64,000 nt of DNA from Symbiodinium natans (GCA_905221605.1 CAJNDS010002850.1:116739-180738); one strand, 5' to 3'. Positions 1 through 10,042 are shown, counted from the first letter of the stretch. Notes: generated by a model not told the origin, from the letters alone. Program-made: numbers and translations.

Positions 1-29
1 CTCTCACTCACTCACTCACTCACTCACTC

Positions 30-69
<40 letters not shown>
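1..69. repeat. CT-rich microsatellite
   Basis: CTCACT units pass into a pure CT dinucleotide tract at the window edge. Confidence 0.9.
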
Positions 70-71
<2 letters not shown>

Positions 72-225
72 GGAGGGATCCAGGAACGCTAAGGATAGTC
101 TTTCCGAAAGAATCCGCTCCCTGCAAATTGCAGAAGCCAGGGTCCTCCGGAAGCAAATCTGGCAACGCGAAGTCCACCACCTGCACGAGGTGACGAGGGC
201 CAATCGGCGCCCCCTCCCCCGGCTA
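70..225 (+). CDS. exon-like open segment, coiled-coil-like, unidentified
   Basis: An open frame begins right after the CT tract and runs to a TAG near 247, inside the first telomeric array. The translation is rich in charged and leucine/isoleucine residues (for example SLSERIRSLQIAEARVLRK), as in a short helical or coiled-coil stretch. No ATG and no clear splice sites are visible. It could be an exon fragment or chance; family unknown. Confidence 0.25.
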
Positions 226-233
226 CGAATGAT

Positions 234-312
234 AGGGTTTAGGGGTTAGGGGTTAAGGGTTTAGGGTTTAGGGTTTAGGGTTTAGGGTTTAGGGTTTAGG
301 GTTTAGGGTTTT
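234..312 (+). repeat. interstitial telomeric array (TTTAGGG)
   Basis: About ten heptamers; the first units are variants (TTTAGGGG, TTAGGGG, TTAAGGG) and the rest are perfect. Confidence 0.95.
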
Positions 313-412
313 ATGCCCCGAAGCCATGTCCCAGCACCGCAGCTGCGTCCTCTCTTTCATTCCCTTACCCTGATGAGTAGCTGCCCCAGTCCATAAAATC
401 GTACGCTGCTGC

Positions 413-447
413 CCTAAACCCTAAACCCTAAACCCTAAACCCTAAAT
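413..447 (-). repeat. interstitial telomeric array (CCCTAAA)
   Basis: Five C-strand heptamers. The 100 bp between this and the preceding array is unique. Short degenerate CCCTAAA/CCCTGAA pieces recur at 536-565 and 640-700, between further unique patches. Confidence 0.95.
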
Positions 448-761
448 CCTCCGATCCAAGCTCGGCTCCCGAGTCAAACACACCATTCATTGTGCTGACT
501 ATGGGGAACTCATCCCCGAAATAAACAGGAATGGGGAACCCTAAACCCCAAACCCTGAACCCCCAGTAGAACTTGCTTTTCAGCCTGCCCAGCTGACAAT
601 GCCGACTCGGGGATGCTTTTCAGGGGAAGGGCTCCGGGTTGAGCTCACAAACCCTAAGCCCTGAAGCCTGAGGATCCATGCCCTAAGCTCTGAAACCCTG
701 GGTTTAGCACCCGAAACGCCCTACAACAGCCTCTTTGCAGGCCTCTTGGAACACTGCCGCG

Positions 762-874
762 GTTTAGAGTTTAGGGTTTTGGGTTTTGGGTTTAGGGTTT
801 TGGGTTTAGGGTTTAGGGTCCAGGGTCTTAGGGTTGAGGGTTTTGGGTTTAGGGTTTAGGGTTTAGGGCTTAGA
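762..874 (+). repeat. interstitial telomeric array with TTTTGGG variants
   Basis: TTTAGGG heptamers mixed with TTTTGGG, ending in a degenerate TTAGAGCC. Confidence 0.9.
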
Positions 875-899
875 GCCTGCGATGCGCAGCGTGTCCTGA

Positions 900-982
900 G
901 GGTTTAGGGTTTAGGGTTTTGGGTTTTGGGTTAAGGTTTCGGGTTTAGGCGGTTTAGGGTTTAGGGTTTAGGGAATAGGGTT
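900..982 (+). repeat. interstitial telomeric array
   Basis: TTTAGGG and TTTTGGG units with one TTAAGG interruption. Confidence 0.9.
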
Positions 983-1167
983 TGCTGTAATCGGGCGTAG
1001 ATGCTGTGAAGGTTAGGCTTTGGAACAAGCTCGAAAGCTTCGTGAGGTGCCAAAAGCAGCTCTGGTCCGATTGCGGAGGGCCTTCCAATACCTTGCTCCC
1101 ACCCCACGCCGTCCGAGGCGGCAAACCACCCAAACCTATTCCTTTTAGGGTTTAGGCCTAAGCTCAA
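961..1167 (-). CDS. open segment bounded by telomeric repeats, unidentified
   Basis: 68 codons stay open on the minus strand, and both ends read into CCCTAAA heptamers (translated as NPK). The middle 55 residues contain FGWFAASDGVGWEQGIG and are not repeat-derived. No splice site was identified. Chance is not excluded at this length. Confidence 0.25.
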   Translation of the reverse strand: MSLGLNPKRNRFGWFAASDGVGWEQGIGRPSAIGPELLLAPHEAFELVPKPNLHSIYARLQQTLFPKP

Positions 1168-1249
1168 GTCAATGCTTACTTACAATAAAACTTCTTTCAG
1201 CGAGCCAGGGAAAAAAATCAGCCCAAACAAACCACGCAGAAACGGCCGG

Positions 1250-1264
1250 GGGGGGGGGGGGGGG
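1250..1264. repeat. poly-G tract
   Basis: A run of about 15 G. A similar run lies at 4511-4529. The sequence from 1170 to 1700 is otherwise unique, with no gene I can support. Confidence 0.8.
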
Positions 1265-1707
1265 CTGAGGGTTGAGGCTCTCTGGTCCTCCAGCACGCGG
1301 GACCAGTGCTGGCCCCCAGAAGGACGGACTCAGGCACCCAAACCCCACGTGAGTGCGAGGCAGGGGAACCTGGGGTCGGCTTGTGCCATCGAAGAGGGGC
1401 GGAGGCGCCGCCCCCCTCCGCACTGTAGGGGGACGGCCTAAGCCTTGAGTTTAAGGGAGGCTTCGGTAAGACGCACCCTCGAGCTCACAACCTTTTTTGC
1501 ATCCGGGCTTGTAGTGTCGGCCTGAACATTTTTAATAAACCCTAGATCCTAGACCCCTACCACAGCTCTGCCACAGCAAACCCCAACCTTGCCTTGGAGA
1601 AGCCTAAGGAGGCCCAGGGCCCGCGGAGAGGTGCGCGAGCAGTGAGGAGCACGTGTAGGTTCCTTTGCTTCGGGTATGGGCCATTTTTGCCACCACTGCT
1701 TAGGGTG

Positions 1708-1885
1708 GGGGGGTTTAGGGCTTGAGGGTTGAGGGTTTAGGGTTTAATCGCTCACACTCGGACAAGCCAGGCGAGGCACAGGGTTTAGGGTTTAGGGTTT
1801 AGGGTTTAGGGTTTGGCACGCGCTCTCTGCCAGCAGGGTTTAGGGTTTAGGGTTTAGGGTTTAGGGTTTAGGGTTTAGGGTTTAG
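1708..1885 (+). repeat. three closely spaced telomeric arrays
   Basis: Arrays at 1708-1746, 1780-1814 and 1836-1885, separated by about 20-35 bp of unique DNA, all in TTTAGGG sense. Confidence 0.92.
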
Positions 1886-2030
1886 CCGTACTGGGCTCAG
1901 GGTGAATAGGGCTGCTTTGAGATCTGCTTGTGTCGTTACGTTGACCCTTGGCCTTTCTACATCCACCTTATTTTGCATCTGAACCTGCTTGCATCGAGGC
2001 CTCGAACACGACTGAATCTAGACCCCAAAG

Positions 2031-2152
2031 CCCTAGACCCTAAAGCTCTCATGCATGTCCAGCTTCGCCGTCGTCTCGAGCAGGTCTGCAAGGAGCGCCC
2101 TATCGGCGTCTCCCGCACTCTCTTCCAGGCCATCAATGACGACCTCATTTAA
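2031..2152 (+). CDS. exon-like open segment ending at TAA, unidentified
   Basis: The frame reads from degenerate CCCTAAA-like units (LDPKAL) into a charged helical stretch containing LRRRLEQVCKERP and ends at TAA 2150-2152. It could be a 3' terminal exon. No family recognised. Confidence 0.3.
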
Positions 2153-2385
2153 GCTGAGCTCTTAAGGGTTCAAGGTCTATAGGGTCTAGGGTAAAGGTCT
2201 GTAGGACTGAGCAGGCACTAAATGAGGCTTCGTCGTGCTGCATGATGAGAATGCTAGAACCCTGGAAGTGCAAGCAACCAAGCTCGCCAAGAGATGAGCC
2301 ATAGAACTTCACGCAGATAAACATGATTGGACTCAGACGGCTGATCTAAAGACTTCCAGACTTCAGGGTTTGCGTTTTTTCGCAG

Positions 2386-2535
2386 TCCCTGTTCCGTGAC
2401 GTGCTCCCTTACAATGCTGGTGCTCCAACTGCAGCGCCAGTATCCGGACAGCAGCACCAGGCGGTGACGGAACATGACAGAGACACGGTGCTTGCTAGAG
2501 GGCATTCTCTGGGAGAAAACGCTAAGGGGTGCTAA
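2386..2535 (+). CDS. candidate terminal exon, unidentified
   Basis: A pyrimidine-rich acceptor (GCGTTTTTTCGCAG) ends at 2385, and the frame is open from the first base to TAA 2533-2535 (49 codons). Residues include LFRDVLPYNAGAPTAAP. The acceptor makes this better supported than its neighbours; the upstream exon was not found. Confidence 0.35.
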   Translation, partial: SLFRDVLPYNAGAPTAAPVSGQQHQAVTEHDRDTVLARGHSLGENAKGC

Positions 2536-2555
2536 GGACCAGAATCCAAAACGCA

Positions 2556-2831
2556 ATGTCCGAAAGGGCTTTCAAAGATGGCACTGCAAAAGACACGCCA
2601 TCTGCAAGGCCCCTTACCCAATTTCTTGGCCGGTCAACCGATGCCCCATTAACACTGCAAATACAGGGGAAGAGCAGCTCGCCCTGCTTGATGGCAAGAG
2701 ACCAGCCAGCTACCCGCTTGGTCCAGCTGACGGACGACCTGCCTCAGTCGATTGAGCTATGCAGGATCTGGGCTGTTGGAGGCTTCCTTTCGCGAACACT
2801 GGCCAGGCTACGGTACAGTCGCTTGGGATGA
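2556..2831 (+). CDS. hypothetical 91-residue ORF
   Basis: ATG 2556 to TGA 2829-2831. The C-terminal half (LVQLTDDLPQSIELCRIW) is amphipathic. The ORF overlaps the end of the preceding exon-like segment in another frame, so both cannot be real as drawn. No homology recognised. Confidence 0.3.
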   Translation: MSERAFKDGTAKDTPSARPLTQFLGRSTDAPLTLQIQGKSSSPCLMARDQPATRLVQLTDDLPQSIELCRIWAVGGFLSRTLARLRYSRLG

Positions 2832-2925
2832 ACTTAGACACCCTAGGTTGACGTCCCCCCTTTCCCATCCTGCGTCCGAGAACAGATGAGCGACACGACA
2901 AAATCACTTTACACGGTGAAAGGTC

Positions 2926-3060
2926 GCGGAATACCATGTTATCGCTTTACGTGGGGCCCATATCGCTTTCCATACTATGGGACTGCGGGACCCATGTGTC
3001 TGAATGTGCAAACTAATGTTATCTCTTTAGGTGGGGCATCTCGCTTTCCATGGTTTACTG
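2926..3060. repeat. two-copy direct repeat
   Basis: The block ATGTTATCGCTTTACGTGGG followed by CGCTTTCCAT occurs twice about 80 bp apart with minor changes. Confidence 0.6.
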
Positions 3061-3289
3061 ATCACTGGTCAGCGTCCCGGCCTCTGCTCTTCAGCCTACA
3101 CTACGTGGATAGGCGGCACAGCTCTACCCCTAAACCCACCTAAGCCGCCAACTAAACAAGCAGCTCCCCTCCCCCCGCGAACCCCGATGCCTCAGCCTCT
3201 CTGGAGAGGAAGAGGCGTGGGAAGCGCTCCCTCCGTGTGCTCGGTGGTGGGGGCTTCGGCCTGTATTGGAATGATGAAACGGTTCAGGT

Positions 3290-3410
3290 GGGAAAGTTCG
3301 AGGAGCTTCGAGGAAAGTTTCCAGGGGTTTCGGGAAGTTTCGAGACGCTTCGAGGAGCTCCGAGGAGCTTCGCAAAAGTTTCGAGGAGTTTCTTTCTTGG
3401 TCTTTGAACA
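3290..3410. repeat. degenerate GAGGAGCTTC/AAGTTTC minisatellite
   Basis: Units of about 10-12 bp (CGAGGAGCTT, CGAGGAAAGTTTC) repeat with heavy divergence. The flanks 3130-3290 and 3420-3560 hold only short degenerate heptamers (TTTAGGGC). Confidence 0.6.
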
Positions 3411-3583
3411 GCTTTAAGTTACAGGGGGTGGTTTAGGGCTTTAGGGCTTTAGGGCTTTAGGGGCTCGAGGCGCTTTTCTGAGGCGATGTTGAGGTTCACG
3501 GCTCCGGTTCCCCACCTGATGCCATCCTCCAGCACCTCCTCCATTGAACATGCTGTTTAGTGTTGGGCATGGTTTTCGAAACA

Positions 3584-3745
3584 ATGATACGAAAATCTTT
3601 TGGGAGAAAAAACATCTTAGCTTTGGACAAAGAGCAGCTCAATCAACAAGCTGTGGCCATCCTCACTGTTCAGCAAACTGAGACCGTTCACTGCCTGTCA
3701 GCCTGCCTACCCCCACGATATGAAGGAAAAGCCCCCGATTCATAA
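3584..3745 (+). CDS. hypothetical 53-residue ORF
   Basis: ATG 3584 to TAA 3743-3745. It contains ILALDKEQLNQQAVAILTVQ, an amphipathic stretch. It is followed directly by a few CCCTAAA heptamers (3766-3783). No family recognised. Confidence 0.25.
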   Translation: MIRKSFGRKNILALDKEQLNQQAVAILTVQQTETVHCLSACLPPRYEGKAPDS

Positions 3746-3944
3746 TGTCTGCAAGCCCTAGCCCTAAACCCTAAACCCTAAACCAATGGTGCTGGGGCAC
3801 TGAGTTGCTGCAGCAGCTCCGGCAGGAGCAGGGCCGCTACGTTCTGACCGCCCGCCTAGACGACCACGATGGTGATGATGGGGCGTTTTCGGGATTAGTG
3901 CTTAGGGTTTTGGGTTGCTTTTTAGGGCTTGCGGTTCAGGGTTT

Positions 3945-4236
3945 CTCCTACAAGCATCGTGGCGCGTGGGGCAACCTCCAAGGCCGCCCAATCCGCGGCC
4001 TGGCGGACGGCGCGGTCGTAGCTGACGTGGTAAGCTCCGGCTGAGAACTGGCGGCCCCCGGGCGCGGAGAAGTGGCGGCCTGAGGGAGGAAGATGGCTTG
4101 GGGTCGGGCTTCCGTGTTGAGCGCCATGGCCACATGGTGGGATACTTAAACAGTCTTGTCGGAGGAGATGCCAGCCCGAGGCAGAATCATCACTGGGGCG
4201 CCCAGCAGAACTCCATAGACAGAGCGGTTTTGCCAC
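3945..4236 (-). CDS. open segment, unidentified
   Basis: About 95 minus-strand codons are open. The C-terminal part (YDRAVRQAADWAALEVAPRA) looks like folded protein. The plus strand is also partly open here, so the strand is uncertain. Confidence 0.2.
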
Positions 4237-4369
4237 TGCCCTCCTGTGAAGATGGTTGAGATCAGTTAGGGTTTATGCTTTAGGCTTTAGGCTTGAGTTC
4301 TTGAGATGTTCTTGAGGCTCACATCAGGACCCCTCGACTGTTTAGACTCTCCTACACTACAAACCAACA

Positions 4370-4510
4370 ATGCCCAAGCTAGCCACGAGGAACCTCTTCA
4401 GTTCAACAGAAAGATTAGAATACCGCCATACCCAATATCAATACCTCGGGAAGGAAGCTGAGGAAGACGTCATGCGACTGCTGCAGCTTGGCTCGTGCAC
4501 CAGAGAGAAG
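4370..4510 (+). CDS. hypothetical short ORF ending in a G-tract
   Basis: ATG 4370. About 46 residues with LGKEAEEDVMRLLQLGS, then the frame enters a run of about 19 G (4511-4529), read as poly-glycine. Weak. Confidence 0.2.
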
Positions 4511-4744
4511 GGGGGGGGGGGGGGGGGGGAGGAAGTGAACAAGCCCCTGAAAACCTTACAGATTTTTCGTTGAAAATAGCGAAACTATTGTATGAACCTA
4601 TGCAGCGTTTAACTTTCTATATGTGCATGTAAATAAACATGTGTGTATACACATGCATGTCGTGCAGGCTTGAATGAGGAGCATGGCTTTGTTTGATCTG
4701 AGTCAGCTTGGAGTGGCAGAGTTGAGGCCTGGTAATAGTCTCGA

Positions 4745-4870
4745 GGGTCTAGGGTTTAGGGTTTAGGGTTTGGGGTTTGGGGTTTGGGGTTTAGGGTTTA
4801 GGGTTTAGGGTTTGGGGTTTGGGGTTTGGGGTTTAGGGTTTAGGGTTTAGGCAGGGCTCAGGGTTCAGGG
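4745..4870 (+). repeat. interstitial telomeric array with TTTGGGG blocks
   Basis: Blocks of three TTTAGGG alternate with blocks of three TTTGGGG, twice over. Such higher-order order suggests local duplication rather than direct telomerase addition. Confidence 0.93.
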
Positions 4871-5039
4871 TTGCATGTCTCGGGGGCATGCTACCGTAAC
4901 ATTACCTGCTGTGGTCTCTGCAGGTTTAGGATGTTGGCCCCTATCAGGCCTTCATGACAGTCTCGGAGTGCAGAAGATGACTCCGGGTTCCAATCCTATA
5001 GGACCCCCCAAACCCCCAAAAGAGACCCCCACAATGGCT

Positions 5040-5420
5040 CCTGGCCCCACAAGCAGACCGCGCGGCGGCGTTGAAAAAGGCTCGACAAAGAGAGGCTCAC
5101 CGTTTCTCTGCCTGAGTCACCGGGGTGCCAGTTTTGAGGATCCAGCCCTGCCGCCCTGCCTGAAAGCCAACCTCAACAACATCTTCGTCTTCGCACTCTC
5201 ACGACTTGGACAAGTCGTCAACAGTTTGACAGCATCACTGTACGACTCGGACGTAGGGCCTAGGGCTTCCCCCTTGCGCAACAATCCCACCAAAACCATA
5301 GCATCACAGACTTTGCGGCTTAGGGGCTTAGGGAAGAAAAGACAGAAAAAGACTTCCCAGGAAAGAAGCTGTGAAAAGGAGGGTCCAGTGTATTTTCAAC
5401 CTTGGGTTTTGAAACTGTAG
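5040..5420 (+). CDS. open segment, unidentified
   Basis: The distal part of a 181-codon open frame. It contains ANLNNIFVFALSRLGQVVNS, which looks protein-like, followed by a basic tail ending at TAG 5418. A possible acceptor (GTGGTCTCTGCAG) lies at 4911-4923. 5420-5680 shows nothing further. Confidence 0.2.
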   Translation, partial: PGPTSRPRGGVEKGSTKRGSPFLCLSHRGASFEDPALPPCLKANLNNIFVFALSRLGQVVNSLTASLYDSDVGPRASPLRNNPTKTIASQTLRLRGLGKKRQKKTSQERSCEKEGPVYFQPWVLKL

Positions 5421-6057
5421 GCGATCTGTGGTGGGCGGAAGCTGTCATCACTCGCGCCGTGAAGACCCAGTCACCTAGTCGAGCTAGCTAGCATACTATT
5501 AAAACTCTGAGACAATGGCTTTCAGCCTGTCAGCCAAAGCAGAGCACTAGACACACAAACAAATACACACCACAAAACACAAACGGTATTCATTTCCCAA
5601 GATAGGGATAAAACCCAAGTACTATAATCCTTCTTCTAGGAACACCCAAAAAGGGTACCCCTACTTTCGGAAACCCACAAATCGTTTGAACCCGCAAGAC
5701 AAGGTAAGCGCCCAGCCAATGTAGTCTTCTACGCGAGGCCACTGGGACCACCTGAGATGCAATCGTCCAGGTAGCCATTGGGCCCCAAGCTGAGAGTGCC
5801 GGATGCGGGGGCTCTTTGCAAGAGTGCGCATGCCTGCCCCCCTTCGTTGCTTAGCCTGCCTCACTACTTCCCACCGGTCTACCCTGACGCTCGGCTCGCA
5901 GCTCAAACTGCTCGTGCGGCTGCGCCGGTGCGCGCTGGCGCACCTCGAGAGGCATAAGTATGGCATACTGCTTACGGCACTCGGAGGTTCACGGGTGGCT
6001 CTTGCAGCACCTCTAAGTAGCGGAGGTTTGGAAGACTCAAGGGCTTAGGGCTAAACT

Positions 6058-6105
6058 GGCTAAACCCTAAACCCTAAACCCTAAACCCTAAACCCTTAAA
6101 CCCTG
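6058..6105 (-). repeat. interstitial telomeric array (CCCTAAA)
   Basis: Six near-perfect heptamers. The unique stretch 5680-6050 upstream is open on both strands, with no decisive coding signal. Confidence 0.93.
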
Positions 6106-6344
6106 TAGACCCAAAGCCAAAACTTCCCCCCAAATTTGGAAACTGACCTCGGCTCCCTGAATCCAGAGGCCTGCTGGGGTTCCGGTATTGATGTTTAGGT
6201 TTTCGGGTTTAGGGTTTAGGGAGAGAAGTAGGGTGGGAATAGCACTAGCGTCGTTCGGGTTTTCAGTTTCGGGTGAGGGTGTTGCACGACATCCGGTACA
6301 TGTCCTGCAGATCCTACAGTCCAGACCCCACCTGACCCGAATCC

Positions 6345-6440
6345 TAAACCCCAAACCCCAACTCCTAAACCCCTAACCCCTAACCCTAAACCCTCAACTC
6401 TCAACCCTAAACCCTAAACTCTAAACCCTAAACCCTACAT
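6345..6440 (-). repeat. interstitial telomeric array (CCCTAAA, mixed)
   Basis: Heptamers with CCCCTAA and CTCAA variants, about 96 bp. Confidence 0.9.
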
Positions 6441-6552
6441 CCCACCCAAAACTCGTGGTCGCCGAGGTGCCAGGGGTGCTAGGGGACCAGTGTCGCGGGG
6501 CTCTGGCCCCAGGAGTACAAACTTGCAGGCCTCATCTCCACAAGGGCGGAAG

Positions 6553-6715
6553 GGGGGCTAAGGGTTTAAGGGTTGAAGGGTTTTTTCGGGTTTACGGGGT
6601 TTTGGGGTCAAGGGTTTAAGACTTTAAGGGTTTACGGGTTAAGGGTTCAAGGATTTAAGGGTTTAAGGGTTTAAGGCTTTAAGGGTTTAAGGGTTTAAGG
6701 GTTGAGGGGTATAAG
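6553..6715 (+). repeat. variant telomeric array, TTTAAGGG octamers
   Basis: Mainly GGGTTTAA octamers rather than heptamers. The preceding patch 6440-6553 is unique, with an RG-rich reading frame. Confidence 0.88.
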
Positions 6716-6812
6716 TTCGGTCAGAAACGCTGGGGACAGTAAAAGGGGGGAGGGGGTGTCCGGGAAAATGCTTCAAAGCTGGTTGCCTGCATCGGCAGTG
6801 TGTTCATCATAC

Positions 6813-6853
6813 TAAACCCTAAACCCTACACCCTAAACCCTAACCCTAAACCC
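6813..6853 (-). repeat. interstitial telomeric array (CCCTAAA)
   Basis: Five to six heptamers. Confidence 0.92.
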
Positions 6854-6866
6854 TGATGTACTTAGA

Positions 6867-7215
6867 GCCTCAGCACGCGTGCCCGACAAGCCTCTCCGGC
6901 TGACTTGGAGCAGTTCCGGATGGAGGCCTGCGGACGTCCAGGCTTTGCTGAGAAGGTGGGATCTACGGCCTCGGGATAGTAAAACCTACCCTAAAGCGCC
7001 TTAGCATGTTTGCATCTAACCCTAAACCCTAAACCCTAAACACTCAACCCTCAACCCTCAACCCTAAACCCTTTTGAAACCCGAAATCCGAAACCCAAAC
7101 CCTAGATGCTACACTCGGTCCTCGGTATCACGGTCACATGCCTGGCACATCAGCGTTGGACGAGGCACTGCCAGCCCGAAACTTGAACCAAAATGCGATG
7201 CCCCCAACGTTGCCA
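6867..7215 (+). CDS. possible two-exon segment across a CCCTAAA array, unidentified
   Basis: Exon-like 6867 to about 6985 contains VPDKPLRLTWSSSGWRP and ends in a GTAAAA donor. After the array at 7017-7073 a CCTAG acceptor (end 7104) opens a frame with YHGHMPGTSALDEALPARN. The phases agree (1+2), but the acceptor has no pyrimidine tract and other frames are open, so this is weak. Confidence 0.2.
7017..7073 (-). repeat. interstitial telomeric array (CCCTAAA/CCCTCAA)
   Basis: Eight units, three of them CCCTCAA. Confidence 0.92.
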
Positions 7216-7218
7216 CTG

Positions 7219-7280
7219 AAACCCTAAACCCTAAACCCTAAACCCTAGACCCTAAACCCTAAACCCTAAACCCTAAACCC
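7219..7280 (-). repeat. interstitial telomeric array (CCCTAAA)
   Basis: Nine heptamers. The next array, in the opposite sense, begins only 82 bp downstream. Confidence 0.94.
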
Positions 7281-7362
7281 AAATCCCTCCCAAGGAACTG
7301 CCTTGGCGGCCTCGAAGCTGGCGGGCAATTCCTCAAGGCTGCGGCTGTTCAGCATTTCTTCA

Positions 7363-7468
7363 GTTTAGGGTTAAGGGTTAAGGGTTAAGGGTTAAGGGTT
7401 AAGGGTTAAGGGTTAAGGGTTAAGGGTTAAGGGTTAAGGGTTTAGGGTTTAGGGTTTAGGGTTTAGGG
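7363..7468 (+). repeat. variant telomeric array: about ten TTAAGGG then TTTAGGG
   Basis: A homogeneous run of TTAAGGG switches sharply to canonical TTTAGGG at about 7440. Confidence 0.93.
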
Positions 7469-7964
7469 GTTCGGGGTCCCCCTCAATAATCAGAAGCATG
7501 CTGGAGTAAAAGGTGCGAAGAGATTCGGCTGAGGCGTCGTTAGAACGAAGGGGCGGAGTATAGGCACGCCCAGTGATTTCTGGGGAGGGGGGTGAGGGTC
7601 TTCGAAGGGTTTAGGGTAACTACGTGCGACCGCCTGCGGCTGGAAAGGACTGCGAGCGGCTTCCAAAGCAATAAGCAAACAGGATATTGGGCAATGGGAC
7701 CAAGGAAGGTTGAGGCGGCGTATAGCAGATGCTAGGTTTTCAGGTGCTGGGAGAGTCTTGCCAGGCAATGCGCCGACCACGTCATCCAACTGCTGTCAAT
7801 GCAATTGCCATCCTAAACCCTTTTTTGAAACCGGACTTGATGACTGCCAGCACTGCCTCCTCCGCCGCTGTTCTTCAGCCGAGGCCCGAAACGTCAGCAC
7901 ACGAGCAATGCTTACTCACTCGCACTATCGAATTGGAGAGGAAAAAGCCTAAACCCTAAACCCG

Positions 7965-8209
7965 AAACCCCTCAACCATAAACCCCTGGCCTTGCCAGCA
8001 CCCAGGGCTTTGTAGAAAGTCCTCACCGCACCATAGGAGTTTGGGCAAACGGGTTTAGGGCTTTGGATTTTGGGTCCGAAAATTGGCCTGATATACCCTG
8101 TGCTGCTATAATTCACAAAAAGCTTGTCACACCCGCAAACCTGAGCCAACCGCATGATTGCGTTGACTGAAGTCATGGACACTTGGCAAGCTTGCGAGGC
8201 TCCATCCAT
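7965..8209 (-). CDS. hypothetical ORF between two telomeric arrays
   Basis: ATG 8207-8209. About 77 residues precede read-through into the repeat-derived tail. Residues such as SVNAIMRLAQVCGCDKLFVN look like ordinary soluble protein. Bounded by arrays at 7950-7975 and 8255-8360. No family recognised. Confidence 0.3.
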
Positions 8210-8254
8210 GTGGCCTCGTAGAGGTCTTCAAGGCTGAGGCTCGAGACTTGTTAG

Positions 8255-8360
8255 ATGTTTAGGGTTTGGGGTTAGGGTTTAGGGTTTAGGGTTTAGGGTT
8301 TCGGGTTTAGGGTTGAGGGTTGAGGGTTTAGGGTTTAGGAGTTTAGGGTTTAGGGTCTCG
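8255..8360 (+). repeat. interstitial telomeric array
   Basis: TTTAGGG with TTTGGGG, TTTCGGG and TTGAGGG variants. Confidence 0.93.
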
Positions 8361-8364
8361 GGAC

Positions 8365-8646
8365 TATCAACTCGCACTTACCGACTCCTGATCTGAAGCT
8401 GAATCCTGAGAAACCTGGAGGTTCCCCGAGCCCCAGGGTTCCAAAAAAATAATCCCGACGGCTCACCTGAAACCACAGGATTCTCAAGTACAAAGGGGGA
8501 CCTATGCTGGGGTGGGCTCCTGCAAGAAGCACTAGCCGTAATTCGCAGTTGCTCGACAGAAAGGGGGGCTGGTACTCCTGTGAGAAAACGCCCCCAAATT
8601 CCACGACGGAGCTCCTGCAAAAGATTTGCGCGGCGGAGTCGAGCAC
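8365..8646 (-). CDS. open segment, unidentified
   Basis: About 94 open codons on the minus strand (for example AAQIFCRSSVVEFGGVFSQE). Two other frames are also open, so this is low confidence. Confidence 0.18.
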
Positions 8647-8881
8647 AATGTTGTTGCCTGGGAGGATGTTTCAACACATCCGGTCAGCGTAGGGCGACAT
8701 GAGCCCTGCGCCTTTTTTGAATCCTGGCTTAGAGCATCCGAGTCGGAAGGGGTAAACCCAAGACCCCTTTTGAACCCAGACTCTTGTCCCTCCTCAGAGT
8801 TGTTAACAGCGAGGGTTCAAGGAGCGAGGTACCTAGGAAACCTTAAGCAGGGAGCTTAGGTACCCTATTGCGCGATACCCA

Positions 8882-9330
8882 CGTTTCCCGGTGTCTCCTG
8901 GCCCCGTTGACCCCACTTTGCATCTGGGTGCCCTGAAGCCCTCATCCCTGTTCGGTGTCAGTCAGGCGGCAGCAAATTGCGCGCCGCAGGCCATGCCCCC
9001 TCATGAGCCTGCCGCAAGTAGCAATTCAACAGTTGGCAGCTCATTTCTGTGGTCCTTTTTGCCGTGAAGCACTGTTGCACACCGCTGCTGGTCTCGCTCT
9101 GCAGGCAAGGACTACGGGCACATGATTCATTCAAGTTCAAACGAAACACCTACATGCCAAGCTACGCCCCTTCCGAGGGCACGACCCTGACACGCCGTAA
9201 AGCCACTTCAATCATGCAGAGGCAAAGCTGGGATGCCAGCCACGAGTCCTATTTGGAGACCCAATGCAGAACTTGCACGTGTCTAGGGCTTGTGCTCGAA
9301 ACACGTGCCGACGCTCACATTGCTCTTCAG
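8882..9330 (+). CDS. two-exon gene segment, unidentified protein
   Basis: Exon one (8882-9048) contains LGALKPSSLFGVSQAAANC. A 56-nt GT-AG intron (9049-9104) ends in a pyrimidine-rich acceptor (GGTCTCGCTCTGCAG). Exon two (9105-9330) continues in phase (2+1) with KFKRNTYMPSYAPSEGTT and TSIMQRQSWDASHESYLET, and stops at a CAG|GTGG donor just before a heptamer-rich intron. Start codon and 3' end are not identified. Both splice sites and the phase agree, so this is one of the better models in the region. No domain recognised. Confidence 0.42.
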
Positions 9331-9387
9331 GTGGTTTAAGGAACATGGAATGCAGAACACATGCTGAGTTCAACAGCCTTCGTGTGA

Positions 9388-9414
9388 CAAAACCCTAAAC
9401 CCTAAACCCTAAAC
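9388..9414 (-). repeat. interstitial telomeric array (CCCTAAA)
   Basis: Three to four heptamers. The 120-bp unique patch after it is open on the plus strand and abuts the next array. Confidence 0.9.
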
Positions 9415-9533
9415 CCGAAGCACGCTCATCCATGAAGCATCTTGCTACAGAGACACATCCAACATGCAGGGGCACCTTGGCCACCCGCGGCAAACCCAAA
9501 AACCCGTTCAAACGGCCGCTGAACAAAACAACC

Positions 9534-9642
9534 TTTTAGGGTTTAGGGCTTAGGGTTTAAGGTTTAGAACTTAGGGTTTAGGGTTTAGGGTTTAGGGTTT
9601 AGGGTTTAGGGTTTAGGGTTTAGGGTTTAGGGTTTGGGGTTT
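9534..9642 (+). repeat. interstitial telomeric array
   Basis: About 15 units, perfect in the centre and degenerate at both ends. Confidence 0.94.
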
Positions 9643-9756
9643 AGACCTCTGTACATCCTAAACCTCCTGCCTCTGCACCACGGCCTGGGAGCCACAGGCT
9701 AGTAGCACCAGCAGCTCTATGCCTCCCCACCTTAGCACAGGTGCCTTACGGGGACT

Positions 9757-9913
9757 CGGGTTTAGGGTTTAGGGTTTAGGGTTTAGGGTTTGGGGTTTGG
9801 GGTTTGGGATTTGGGATTTGGGGTTTAGGGTTTAGGGTTTAGGGTTTAGGGTTTAGGGTTTAGGGTTTAGGGTTTAGGGTTTAGGGTTTAGGGTTTAGGG
9901 TTTAGGGTTTAGG
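9757..9913 (+). repeat. interstitial telomeric array
   Basis: About 22 units including a TTTGGGG/TTTGGGA block. The 114-bp spacer from the previous array is unique. Confidence 0.95.
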
Positions 9914-10013
9914 TGCTTTTCCCATGGTTGTCCCAAAAATTGCATGCCCCTGGCAATTTCGAAGCCTACCAACGTTCAGCCTCGCCACAGTTCAGCTTTA
10001 GCAAGTACAGCAC

Positions 10014-10042
10014 TAACCCTAAACCCTAAACCCTAAACCCCA
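10014..10042 (-). repeat. interstitial telomeric array (CCCTAAA)
   Basis: Four heptamers in opposite sense to the array 100 bp upstream. Confidence 0.9.

Noticed and set aside
312..10014. Every open unique patch as a real exon
   Set aside because: At about 55-60% GC a 100-bp patch is expected to be open in one or two of six frames by chance; only patches with splice, start or composition support were listed.
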